Shown: piece after piece, positions 1 through 7,215 of the stretch
How the letters are laid out: every line of letters begins with the position of its first letter
Position numbering within the stretch: the first letter of the stretch is position 1
Source of the DNA: Streptomyces regalis
GTDB taxonomy: Bacteria > Actinomycetota > Actinomycetes > Streptomycetales > Streptomycetaceae
Length of the DNA: 47,775 nt
Assembly: GCF_001509475.1 (NCBI RefSeq)
Contig: NZ_LLZG01000380.1
Span: 1-47,775, forward strand
Direction: 5' to 3'
Made by a program: the position numbers and the translations under genes
Notes under the pieces: model-generated
Databases searched by the model: none
Told to the model about the DNA's origin: nothing
Seen by the model: the letters and a program-made list of their open reading frames with translations, nothing else

Positions 1-30
1 CCTAGGGCCTGCTCCACTCGCCCGAGGGGC

Positions 31-1608
31 CTACTCCCACTCGATCGTCCCCGGCGGCTTCGAGGTCACGTCGAGGACGACGCGGTTGACGTCCCCCACC
101 TCGTTGGTGATCCGGGTCGAGATCCGCGCGAGGACCTCGTACGGCAGCCGCGACCAGTCGGCGGTCATGGCGTCCTCGGACGAGACGGGCCGCAGGACGA
201 TCGGGTGGCCGTAGGTCCGTCCGTCACCCTGCACGCCCACGCTGCGGACGTCCGCGAGCAGGACCACCGGGCACTGCCAGATCTCCCGGTCGAGACCGGC
301 CGCCGTCAGCTCCTCGCGGGCGATGGCGTCGGCCTCGCGCAGCAGGTCCAGGCGCTCCTTGGTGACCTCGCCGACGATGCGGATGCCGAGGCCGGGGCCC
401 GGGAAGGGCTGGCGCTGGACGATCTCGTCCGGCAGGCCGAGCTCCTGGCCGACCATGCGGACCTCGTCCTTGAACAGCTTGCGCAGCGGCTCGATCAGCT
501 TGAATTCGAGGTCTTCCGGCAGACCGCCCACGTTGTGGTGGGACTTGATGTTGGCGGTGCCGGTGCCGCCACCGGACTCGACCACGTCGGGGTAGAGGGT
601 GCCCTGGACGAGGAACTCCACCGCCGGACCCTCGTCCGCGATGATCTCGGCCTGTGCCTGCTCGAAGACCCGGATGAACTCGCGGCCGATGATCTTCCGC
701 TTCTCCTCGGGGTCCGAGACACCCTTCAAAGCGGTCAGGAACCGCTCCTCCGCGTCCACGACCTTCAGCTGCACGCCGGTCGCGGCCACGAAGTCCTTCT
801 CGACCTGCTCGGTCTCGCCCTTGCGCATCAGGCCGTGGTCGACATACACGCAGGTCAGCTGCGAGCCGATGGCCTTCTGGACCAGGGCCGCCGCGACGGC
901 GGAGTCCACGCCGCCGGACAGACCGCAGATGGCGCGCTTGTCGCCGACCTGCTCGCGGATGGCCGCGACCTGCTCCTCGATGACGTTGCCGGTGGTCCAG
1001 TTCGGGGTCAGGCCCGCGCCGCGGTACAGGAAGTGCTCCAGGACCTGCTGGCCGTGCGTGGAGTGCATGACCTCGGGGTGGTACTGGACGCCGTACAGCT
1101 TCGCCTCGTCGTTCTCGAAGGCGGCGACCGGGACGACGTCCGTGGAGGCCGTCACGGAGAAGCCCTCGGGGGCGGCGGAGCAGGCGTCGCCGTGCGACAT
1201 CCACACGTGCTGCTCGGCCGGGGTGCCCTCGAAGAGGGTGGAGGACGACTTCGACACGTGCAGATCCGTACGGCCGTACTCGCGCGCACCGGTGTTGTCG
1301 ACCGTCCCGCCCAGGCTCTGCGCCATGAGCTGGAAGCCGTAGCACATGCCGAAGACGGGGACGCCGGCCTCGAAGAGCGCGCGGTCGATACGCGGGGCGC
1401 CCTCCTCGTACACGGACGAGGGGCCGCCGGAGAGGATGATCGCCGCCGGGTTCTTGGCGAGCATCTCGGCGACCGGCATGGTGCTCGGCACGATCTCGCT
1501 GTAGACCCGGGCCTCGCGGACGCGACGGGCGATGAGCTGGGCGTACTGCGCACCGAAGTCGACGACCAGAACGGTGTCGGGGGCGGCTGCGGGGTTCGCT
1601 GATGACAC
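31..1608 (-). CDS. guaA: GMP synthase (glutamine-hydrolysing)
   Basis: Converts XMP to GMP with ATP and glutamine, the last step of cytosolic GMP synthesis. The 525-residue length is normal. The N-terminal class I glutamine amidotransferase has its nucleophile in GMCYG (C89) and the His/Glu pair in YHPEV (H177, E179). The ATP-pyrophosphatase P-loop SGGVDS is at 231-236, and the C-terminal dimerisation domain ends in the family-typical KPPGTIEWE. The start is GTG, chosen because GGAAGG lies 6 nt upstream. The gene diverges from the chorismate mutase leader region, and its stop is 30 nt from the window edge. guaB, the preceding pathway step, lies about 28 kb away. No purine riboswitch is visible upstream. 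The family assignment is secure. Confidence 0.98.
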   Translation of the reverse strand: MSSANPAAAPDTVLVVDFGAQYAQLIARRVREARVYSEIVPSTMPVAEMLAKNPAAIILSGGPSSVYEEGAPRIDRALFEAGVPVFGMCYGFQLMAQSLGGTVDNTGAREYGRTDLHVSKSSSTLFEGTPAEQHVWMSHGDACSAAPEGFSVTASTDVVPVAAFENDEAKLYGVQYHPEVMHSTHGQQVLEHFLYRGAGLTPNWTTGNVIEEQVAAIREQVGDKRAICGLSGGVDSAVAAALVQKAIGSQLTCVYVDHGLMRKGETEQVEKDFVAATGVQLKVVDAEERFLTALKGVSDPEEKRKIIGREFIRVFEQAQAEIIADEGPAVEFLVQGTLYPDVVESGGGTGTANIKSHHNVGGLPEDLEFKLIEPLRKLFKDEVRMVGQELGLPDEIVQRQPFPGPGLGIRIVGEVTKERLDLLREADAIAREELTAAGLDREIWQCPVVLLADVRSVGVQGDGRTYGHPIVLRPVSSEDAMTADWSRLPYEVLARISTRITNEVGDVNRVVLDVTSKPPGTIEWE

Positions 1609-1709
1609 GGGTTGCCTTCCGGCGGTGAGCGAGGTGTGTGTGGGGCCGAGTCTACCGGGCTCGGCGCGAGCCCTCCGGGGCCGAAGCCTGTCTCAGGATG
1701 CGAACCGTC

Positions 1710-1738
1710 TTGGACACCGCTCCGCCCCACGGCATACT
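1710..1738 (+). promoter_or_regulatory. Putative vegetative promoter for the chorismate mutase leader
   Basis: TTGGAC (1710-1715), a 17-nt spacer and CATACT (1733-1738) resemble a SigHrdB promoter. Six nucleotides separate the -10 hexamer from the ATG at 1745, so the predicted transcript would begin at or next to that A and be leaderless. The hexamers and spacing are seen directly; the start site is inferred. Confidence 0.55.
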
Positions 1739-1744
1739 GACCCC

Positions 1745-1816
1745 ATGCTCACGCACCCGACCTTCCTCTTTACCTATGGCACCCGGCCCGCCGGCTGCCA
1801 TGGTCGTGCTGCTTGA
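1745..1816 (+). CDS. Putative Phe/Tyr leader peptide upstream of chorismate mutase
   Basis: A 23-codon frame starts at ATG and contains THPTFLFTYG, with two Phe codons and one Tyr codon within five positions. Two of them are TTT and TAT, which are rare in this GC-rich genome. It ends at TGA 19 nt before a strong hairpin and about 115 nt before the chorismate mutase ATG. There is no Shine-Dalgarno sequence, which fits the predicted leaderless promoter directly upstream. Leader peptides rich in the pathway product followed by a terminator are the classic attenuation layout (pheL, trpL), and actinobacterial trp leaders are reported to be leaderless. The attenuation role is inferred; the frame could be fortuitous. 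Confidence 0.5.
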   Translation: MLTHPTFLFTYGTRPAGCHGRAA

Positions 1817-1835
1817 GCAACTGACAAGCGACTTC

Positions 1836-1872
1836 CCAGGCGCCCCGGGCCGACAGGCTCCGGGGCGTCTGG
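1836..1872 (+). promoter_or_regulatory. Strong hairpin, candidate attenuator of chorismate mutase
   Basis: CCAGGCGCCCCGG (1836-1848) pairs with CCGGGGCGTCTGG (1860-1872) over 13 bp including one G-U pair. Inside, GCC (1849-1851) can pair with GGC (1856-1858), leaving a GACA loop and one bulged T. Only three T follow (CGTTTCC), so termination would be of the weak-U-tract type common in Streptomyces. A possible competing pairing is CGGCCCG (1784-1790) with CGGGCCG (1846-1852). Confidence 0.5.
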
Positions 1873-1930
1873 CGTTTCCGGGTCCCGTCGCTCCGGGGCG
1901 GCCCCACCCATCCAGCGAGGAGCCCCCGAG

Positions 1931-2218
1931 ATGACCACCACCTCCGCAGAGAAGACAGGCGCACACACCGCCGAGGCCGCCGGCGTGATCACCGGTGCCC
2001 GTGAACGCATCGACGCGCTCGACGACCGGATCATCGGCCTGATCCAGGAACGGATGGCCGTCTCGGCCGTCATCCAGGAGGCGCGGATCACCTCCGGCGG
2101 ACGGCGTGTGAACCTCTCCCGCGAGATGGAGATCCTCACCCACTACAGCGAGGCGCTGGGCAAGCCGGGCACGGCCCTCGCCATGACGCTCCTCGAACTG
2201 TGCCGCGGTCGCATCTGA
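1931..2218 (+). CDS. Chorismate mutase, AroQ class
   Basis: Rearranges chorismate to prephenate, the committed step to Phe and Tyr. The 95-residue protein is a small all-helical AroQ domain. The first helix carries the pattern R-x-x-I-D-x-L-D-x-x-I-I-x-L-I-x-x-R, followed by the second helix after VNLSREMEI and the terminal LLELCRGRI. The start is ATG with GAGGAG about 8 nt upstream. It is a monofunctional enzyme with no fused prephenate dehydratase or dehydrogenase. The leader peptide and hairpin upstream suggest feedback by attenuation. The stretch downstream to 2743 has no gene but holds many hairpins and a terminator. I am confident of the family. Confidence 0.93.
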   Translation: MTTTSAEKTGAHTAEAAGVITGARERIDALDDRIIGLIQERMAVSAVIQEARITSGGRRVNLSREMEILTHYSEALGKPGTALAMTLLELCRGRI

Positions 2219-2328
2219 GTTCGGGCACCGTCTCACCCGTACGGCGCGTGACGCCTCCCGGACCCCTTCGTTGGTACCGGTGTCCGTGCCAGCCAGGGGC
2301 GGGCCCGAAAGAAACCACGCGTGGCTCG

Positions 2329-2717
2329 CTGGAGCGATGAGGCGTACGCATCGTGCCGTGCGCCGTGGGACCTCGCTCCAGGTAAGTGACCGGACGGCAG
2401 GGGACAGCAGCCCGGTCACCCAAGAGAAGGTCGGCTCCGGGGACGCCCGGGGCCGACCGGCGGAAATGCCGGAACGGAGTACAAGGCCGGGTCGAGCGGT
2501 TGCGGCGGCTGCACCCATCCAGCACGATGCGAGAGAGCTCCAAGTCCCGTCCCCGACCAACTGCATTTTGTTCGTCCTGCCAGAGGTCGAGACCGACGGG
2601 ACCACAGGACCACAGACCTGCGGCGCACCCCCCGGCGCCGCTCCCCAAGCACCGACGCTGCCCTGACGTCGGTGCTGACGAAGGAAGGGCCCCGCGGCTC
2701 CGCCCTGCGGGGCCCTT
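2329..2717 (+). ncRNA. Candidate structured RNA or long structured 3' UTR
   Basis: The 525 nt between chorismate mutase and the next gene have no convincing reading frame but hold a run of consecutive perfect or G-U-containing stems. These are 2329-2337/2373-2381 enclosing 2341-2348/2357-2364; 2386-2393/2412-2419; 2429-2441/2446-2458 (13 bp, tetraloop GACG); 2457-2461/2468-2472; 2544-2551/2595-2602; 2620-2626/2635-2641; 2648-2657/2667-2676; and the terminator 2685-2717. Two stems use G-U pairs. I compared it by eye with RNase P RNA, tmRNA, SRP RNA, 6S RNA and cobalamin riboswitches and saw no signature match. I cannot place a clear promoter, so it may be the 3' UTR of the chorismate mutase mRNA. 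Confidence 0.35.
2685..2717. terminator. Bidirectional intrinsic-type terminator
   Basis: AAGGGCCCCGC (2685-2695) pairs with GCGGGGCCCTT (2707-2717), an 11-bp perfect stem with an 11-nt loop. A second hairpin (2648-2676, 10 bp) precedes it. The pair sits between the plus-strand chorismate mutase transcript and the convergent minus-strand gene ending at 2744, so it can serve both. Confidence 0.75.
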
Positions 2718-2743
2718 CTCATGTCCGTCGGGCTACGGCGCTG

Positions 2744-3994
2744 TCACGTGCGCGAGACGGTGCCGCACTTCCCTTCGGCCCCGTCCAGCCCCCTGCTGCG
2801 GTCGTACGGATCGACCACCTCGCCGGAGGAGTCGGGACTGGCGTACAGGTCGGCCTGGAAGAGCGGCTGGATGAAACCGTCACCGTCCCGGCAGTTGTCG
2901 TTGGAGATCTCACCGTCGAGGTCGTACACCCAAATGCGCCCCTCGGTTCCCTGGAACTTGGCAGGGTCGTGGACCTCCACCTCGACGACCCGGCGGACGA
3001 TCGTGCGGGCGACCTCTTTTCCACCACCGGCCCTGGCCAGCGGGTACACGAAGGTGTAGTCGGCCCGGATCCGCGCCTGGCCGGCGAGGTCACCGGGTTC
3101 GACCGTCATACGACCGCGGACCCTGACCTCGGTGCCCACGAGTTCGACCTTGTCGGGGTCGAAGCGGGTGAAGATCCACGTGGGGTCGTTCTTCACCGTG
3201 GGGTGGCGCAGGGCGGACCGCAGGTCGGACAGGTAGTCCTTCTGCAGCGGGTCGACGAGCGCCAGTGCCGTCTTCGGTTCGGCGCCGTACAGCACGTCCC
3301 GGTCGAGGTTCGAGGCGACGAGGAAGTCCTTGGTCAGCCCCAGTGCCGTCGCGATCCGCGCGGCGGAGACGCCACGGACGGACTTCGACACCTTCGGCAC
3401 CTCGATGGCGTCCGCACCCGCGGCCCAGCGGTCGGCCGGGGAGCCGGTGAAGGGCTTCTTCCGCGTCGGCAGGCCGCCGGTGTCGGCGGGCGCGCCGCTC
3501 GGCCGGCTCGTCTCCGGGGCCAGCGGCGACGCCGAAGCGTCCGCCCCCGCCGAGTCCTGCGAACCGCCGGGCAGCCAGGACAGCGCGGCGGAGGGCTTGA
3601 GGGCGATCACGGCCACCGCGACGGCCAGCAGCACGCCGAGCACGCTCCAGACCTTTCGCCGGCGCGCGCCCCGACCGTTCCTCTCCTGCCAGGCGGGCCC
3701 GGTGCGCCACCCTTCGGGCTGCCAGGGCTCGGCGGGCGTCTTCTTCCCCCAGCGGCGTCCGGCGCGTGACTTGCGGGCCTCCGCCTCGTCCAGCGCGCGC
3801 AGCCGTTCGGCCACCATCCGGGCCCGTGCGGACGGCTCCTTCGGGGCGGAGGCGCGATCGCGCTCGGCGTCCTGGACGAACTTCTCCCATGCCTCGTCCG
3901 GTATGGACGAGCCTCCGGGCAGGGACGAGGAGCCGGCGGAGTCACTGTCGGACGTGGACTCCGGTCTGGGCCCTTCGGACGGCTTGTCGGTCAC
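2744..3994 (-). CDS. Conserved single-pass membrane protein of unknown function
   Basis: A 416-residue protein I do not recognise beyond being a typical Streptomyces conserved hypothetical. Residues 1-50 are acidic and Ser/Pro-rich. Residues 34-80 are charged and probably helical (DEAWEKFVQDAERDRAS). A basic stretch (RGARRRK, 108-114) precedes one membrane helix at about 115-133, giving a cytoplasmic N terminus and an outside C-terminal domain of about 240 residues. That domain has beta-rich segments and ends with two Cys (DNCRDGD and GKCGT) that could form a disulfide. The start is GTG; GAGGA lies about 12 nt upstream, a loose spacing. It converges on the chorismate mutase region and is divergent from the LAHTG protein. 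No enzymatic motif is visible. Confidence 0.8.
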   Translation of the reverse strand: MTDKPSEGPRPESTSDSDSAGSSSLPGGSSIPDEAWEKFVQDAERDRASAPKEPSARARMVAERLRALDEAEARKSRAGRRWGKKTPAEPWQPEGWRTGPAWQERNGRGARRRKVWSVLGVLLAVAVAVIALKPSAALSWLPGGSQDSAGADASASPLAPETSRPSGAPADTGGLPTRKKPFTGSPADRWAAGADAIEVPKVSKSVRGVSAARIATALGLTKDFLVASNLDRDVLYGAEPKTALALVDPLQKDYLSDLRSALRHPTVKNDPTWIFTRFDPDKVELVGTEVRVRGRMTVEPGDLAGQARIRADYTFVYPLARAGGGKEVARTIVRRVVEVEVHDPAKFQGTEGRIWVYDLDGEISNDNCRDGDGFIQPLFQADLYASPDSSGEVVDPYDRSRGLDGAEGKCGTVSRT

Positions 3995-4241
3995 GGCGGT
4001 GTGCGCTTCCTCTCAGTGGGCTGTCGGCCGGCTGAGCGTACGTCAGCTCCCGGCCGCCGAGCAGAGACCCCCAGGGTGTGACGCAGACCACATAAGAAAC
4101 CTGTTAGTGCGGGCACAACCATTCACAGCCGTCGCCGATCAAACCCTGCGTATCAAAGGCCACACCCGCGCCCCACACGCGGAGGCCTCCCTGCCATACG
4201 CGTGTTGCGAGGTCGCAGCACTCCGGACTTTCGAGGTCTTC

Positions 4242-5267
4242 ATGAAGCTTCGCCGTGCCCTCGCCGCCGCAGCCGCGACGGCTGTCATAGCGCCGATCGC
4301 GCTGCTGTCCGCACCGGCCGCGTTCGCCACGACGGACGAGCCGACGCCTCCGTCGGAGAGCACGACGGCTCCCGAGGAGCCGACGCCCACGCAGGACGAG
4401 GTCACGCCGACCACCGAAGAGCCGACGCCCACCGAGGACGCGACCACGCCGGCCACGGAGGAGCCGACTCCCACCGAGGACGCGACCACGCCGGCCACCG
4501 AAGAGCCGACTCCCACCGAAGAGCCCACGACTTCCGCCTCCCCGTCGCCGAGCCCCAGCGAGAGCGCTCCCGAGGAGGTCGACTACTGCGAGGACGCCGA
4601 CGAGAACTCGGTCGGTCTCAGCGAGGACCTGCACAGCGGTCTGTCGGGCCTGCCCGAGACGATCGTCGCCGGCAGCGGCTGGACGAGCTTCTCGTTCAAC
4701 GTCTCCAACTCCGGTGACCAGGACATCAAGAACATCAAGCCGCTGATCGGCGTCGCAGCGTTCGGCTGGGACGAGGTCGACTACTCCGGCCAGATCAAGG
4801 TCCAGGTCTTCAACAAGGAGACCGGCAGCTGGCAGACCCTCGCGGACGCCGCCGGTGAGGGCGCGACGTTCACCGCGTTCGCGCTCGACGCCGGCCAGTC
4901 GACCTCGTTCAAGCTGCGGCTGAGCGTCAGCGGCAAGGTGCCGGACTCCATCGGCATCACCGGCGGCTTCGCCACGTACTCGGACGCGGACGGCTGCTGG
5001 GTCGCCGACGACCCGAACGGCTGGGTCTACTTCTTCGACATCCTCGCCGCGGGCTCCGACCCGGGTGACCCGGGCGACGCCAAGCCGCAGACCGGTGGCA
5101 GCAAGCCGATCTCCGACGTCAGCGACGTCGACGTCACCGGCGAACTCGCCCACACCGGTTCCGACTCGAACCTGCCGGTCATCGCCACCGTCGGTGGGGT
5201 CGCCATCGTCGCCGGTGCCGGCGTGATGTTCGCGATGAAGCGTCGTCGGAACGGTGCCGAGGCGTAA
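4242..5267 (+). CDS. Sortase-anchored (LAHTG) cell-wall protein with Thr/Pro/Glu repeats
   Basis: A 341-residue secreted protein. Residues 1-29 form a signal peptide (basic start, Ala/Leu core, cleavage after AFA). Residues 30-105 are a Thr-Pro-Glu stalk with two identical 14-residue units and a partial third. A folded domain of about 180 residues containing CEDADENS and DGCWVADDPNGW follows. The C terminus has LAHTG at 302-306, a hydrophobic helix and KRRR, the complete wall-sorting signal; LAxTG is the type used by class E sortases of high-GC Gram-positives. ATG was chosen because GAGG sits 5 nt upstream and the signal peptide begins there. Surface attachment is inferred from the sorting signal. 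The role of the folded domain is unknown; no sortase gene lies in the window. Confidence 0.85.
   Translation: MKLRRALAAAAATAVIAPIALLSAPAAFATTDEPTPPSESTTAPEEPTPTQDEVTPTTEEPTPTEDATTPATEEPTPTEDATTPATEEPTPTEEPTTSASPSPSPSESAPEEVDYCEDADENSVGLSEDLHSGLSGLPETIVAGSGWTSFSFNVSNSGDQDIKNIKPLIGVAAFGWDEVDYSGQIKVQVFNKETGSWQTLADAAGEGATFTAFALDAGQSTSFKLRLSVSGKVPDSIGITGGFATYSDADGCWVADDPNGWVYFFDILAAGSDPGDPGDAKPQTGGSKPISDVSDVDVTGELAHTGSDSNLPVIATVGGVAIVAGAGVMFAMKRRRNGAEA
4416..4520 (+). repeat. 42-bp in-frame tandem repeat in the wall-protein stalk
   Basis: Copy 1 is 4416-4457, copy 2 is 4458-4499, and a partial third copy starts at 4500. Each encodes EEPTPTEDATTPAT. The copies differ only at third positions, so a recent duplication or copy-number change of the stalk is likely. 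Confidence 0.9.
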
Positions 5268-5304
5268 GCCTCACCCAAGCCCGTCGCACAACAGACGCGA
5301 CGCA

Positions 5305-5354
5305 CAACAGAGAAGGACCTGCGCTCGGAGGGGGGCGCAGGTCCTTCTCTGTTG
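5305..5354. terminator. Bidirectional terminator with 20-bp perfect stem
   Basis: Arms 5305-5324 and 5335-5354 are perfectly complementary over 20 bp with a 10-nt loop, and the right arm contains CCTTCTCTGTTG. It separates the convergent LAHTG gene (ends 5267) and the GMC oxidoreductase gene (ends 5368). A nearby direct repeat of CGCACAACAGA (5285-5295 and 5301-5311) overlaps its left arm. Confidence 0.9.
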
Positions 5355-5367
5355 ACGTGCCCGGCCG

Positions 5368-7173
5368 TCACTTCTTCGGCGGCACCACCGGCATCCCCAG
5401 GAACGGCAGCCGCAGCGCCCCGAACGCCTCCGCCGGGACCGCCGGTGACTGCGGCTCGACCGGCTTCAGGCGTTCGTAGGCCGCCCCCTGCGCCGGGCGC
5501 GGGTCGGACTCGCCCTTGTTCGGCCAGTACGACATCGCCCGCTCGGCCTGTGCGGTGATCGTCAGGGAGGGGTTCACGCCGAGGTTGGCCGAGACCGCCG
5601 CCCCGTCGACGACCGAGATGCCGGGGTGGCCGTACAGGCGGTGGTACGGGTCGATCACGCCGGTTTCGGGTGAGTCGCCGATCGGGCAGCCGCCGAGGAA
5701 GTGGGCGGTGAGCGGGGTGCCCATGAGCTCGCCGACGTTGGAGCCGGCGAAGCCGTTGATGTCGGCCGCGATCGCCGACGCGGCCTCCGAAGCCGCCCTG
5801 ATCTGCTTGGGGTTGGGGGAACCATGGCCCTGGCGGGCCGTGAGCAGGCCCTCGCCCACGCCGTCCGGCTTCAGATACGTCGTCAGCGAGTTGTCCAGCG
5901 ACTGCATCACCAGGCCGATGATGGTCCGCTCCGACCAGCGGCGGTTGGAGAGGGAGCGCAGGACGAGGAGCGGGTGCCGGGCCGCGTTGCGGACCCAGGC
6001 GGCGACGCGCGAGGAGCCCTCCGCGTACGGGACCTGCAGGATCGACAGGCCGCCCATCGAGTTGGAGCCCTTGCCGTAGCGGACCGGCTCGATGTGGGTG
6101 CTCTCGTCCGGGTGGATGGACGACGTGATGGCGACTCCGCGGGTGAAGTCGACCTTCGGCTCGCCCGTCACCTTGCGGTAGCGCCGGCTGTCGGTCTGCG
6201 CGCCGACCAGGGCCTCCGAGTTGGTGCGGGTCAGCTCGCCCAGCTTCGTCGACAGGTACGGCAGTTGGCCGCCCGCCTTCATGCGGTGCAGCAGGGTCTG
6301 GGTGCCGTACGTGCCCGCGGCGATCACCACTTTGCGGGCCTTGAAGAGTCTGCCCTCGCCCTTCTTCTTCCGGTCCGTCGGCAGCGTCGCCACCGCGTAA
6401 CCGCCCTGCGAGTCGTCCGTGACCGAGACGACCGTCGTCAGGGGGTGGACGACCGCGCCCGCCTTCTCGGCAAGGTAGAGGTAGTTCTCGTTGAGGGTGT
6501 TCTTCGCGCCGTGGCGGCAGCCCGTCATGCACTCGCCGCACTCCGTGCACGCCTTGCGGGCCGGGCCCGCCCCGCCGAAGTAGGGGTCGGACACCTCGTC
6601 CCCCGGCTTGACCTCGGTCTCCCCCTCCGCGTCCTTGCCGTCCCCGAAGAACACGCCGACCGGCGCCATGTGGAAGGTGTCGCCGACGCCCATCCGCTCG
6701 GCGGCCGCCTTGAGGTGGACGTCGGAGGGGGTCATCGTCGGGTTGAGCCGTACGCCGAGCATGCGCTGGGCCTGGTCGTAGTACGGCTTCAGCTCCTCCT
6801 GCCAGTCCGTGATGTCACGCCACTGGGGGTCGTCGAAGAAGGCCTTCGGCGGTACGTAGAGGGTGTTGGCGTAGTTGAGGGAGCCGCCGCCGACGCCCGC
6901 TCCCGCCAGCACCATGACGTTGCCCAGCAGGTGGATGCGCTGGATGCCGTACATGCCGAGCCTGGGGGCCCAGAGGTAGTTCTTCAGGTCCCAGGAGTTC
7001 TTCGGGAGGCTCTCGCGGGTCCAGCGGCGGCCGGCCTCCAGTACGCCGACGCGGTAGCCCTTCTCGGTCAGGCGGAGCGCGGTGACGGAGCCGCCGAACC
7101 CCGATCCGACGACGATGACGTCGTAGTCGTACCCGTCCTCGTCCCGGGTCTGGACGGACTTCTCCTGTGACAC
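5368..7173 (-). CDS. GMC-family FAD oxidoreductase (cholesterol oxidase-like)
   Basis: A flavoenzyme expected to oxidise an alcohol or sterol-like substrate. The 601 residues begin with a Rossmann FAD motif (VVGSGFGGS, 22-30), and the VGGGSLNYAN segment (94-103) matches the glucose-methanol-choline/cholesterol oxidase fold. The C-terminal GMC region has HFLGGCPIG and NPSLTITAQAERA. An unusual Cys cluster, CTECGECMTGC (C209, C212, C215, C219), looks like an iron-sulfur or zinc ligand set. There is no signal peptide, so it is probably cytosolic. GTG with GAGGAG 5 nt upstream fixes the start. It lies 42 bp downstream of an aldehyde dehydrogenase gene on the same strand, so alcohol-to-aldehyde-to-acid processing in one operon is plausible. 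The substrate is unknown. Confidence 0.9.
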   Translation of the reverse strand: MSQEKSVQTRDEDGYDYDVIVVGSGFGGSVTALRLTEKGYRVGVLEAGRRWTRESLPKNSWDLKNYLWAPRLGMYGIQRIHLLGNVMVLAGAGVGGGSLNYANTLYVPPKAFFDDPQWRDITDWQEELKPYYDQAQRMLGVRLNPTMTPSDVHLKAAAERMGVGDTFHMAPVGVFFGDGKDAEGETEVKPGDEVSDPYFGGAGPARKACTECGECMTGCRHGAKNTLNENYLYLAEKAGAVVHPLTTVVSVTDDSQGGYAVATLPTDRKKKGEGRLFKARKVVIAAGTYGTQTLLHRMKAGGQLPYLSTKLGELTRTNSEALVGAQTDSRRYRKVTGEPKVDFTRGVAITSSIHPDESTHIEPVRYGKGSNSMGGLSILQVPYAEGSSRVAAWVRNAARHPLLVLRSLSNRRWSERTIIGLVMQSLDNSLTTYLKPDGVGEGLLTARQGHGSPNPKQIRAASEAASAIAADINGFAGSNVGELMGTPLTAHFLGGCPIGDSPETGVIDPYHRLYGHPGISVVDGAAVSANLGVNPSLTITAQAERAMSYWPNKGESDPRPAQGAAYERLKPVEPQSPAVPAEAFGALRLPFLGMPVVPPKK

Positions 7174-7215
7174 GTGCTCTCCTCGTTGAGAACGGGTGCT
7201 GTCTTGCGGGGCTGT

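Noticed and set aside
205..1602. Long plus-strand open frame opposite guaA
   Set aside because: It is the antisense shadow created by GC-rich third positions. guaA has every expected motif, and the shadow has no start signal or recognisable domain.
2219..2720. RNase P RNA, tmRNA, SRP RNA, 6S RNA or riboswitch in the chorismate mutase 3' region
   Set aside because: None of the conserved core sequences of these RNAs could be found on either strand, and no gene lies downstream on the plus strand for a riboswitch to control.
3330..4241. N-terminal extension of the LAHTG protein by about 300 codons
   Set aside because: The extension overlaps the divergent minus-strand gene, whereas ATG at 4242 starts a proper signal peptide with a ribosome site.
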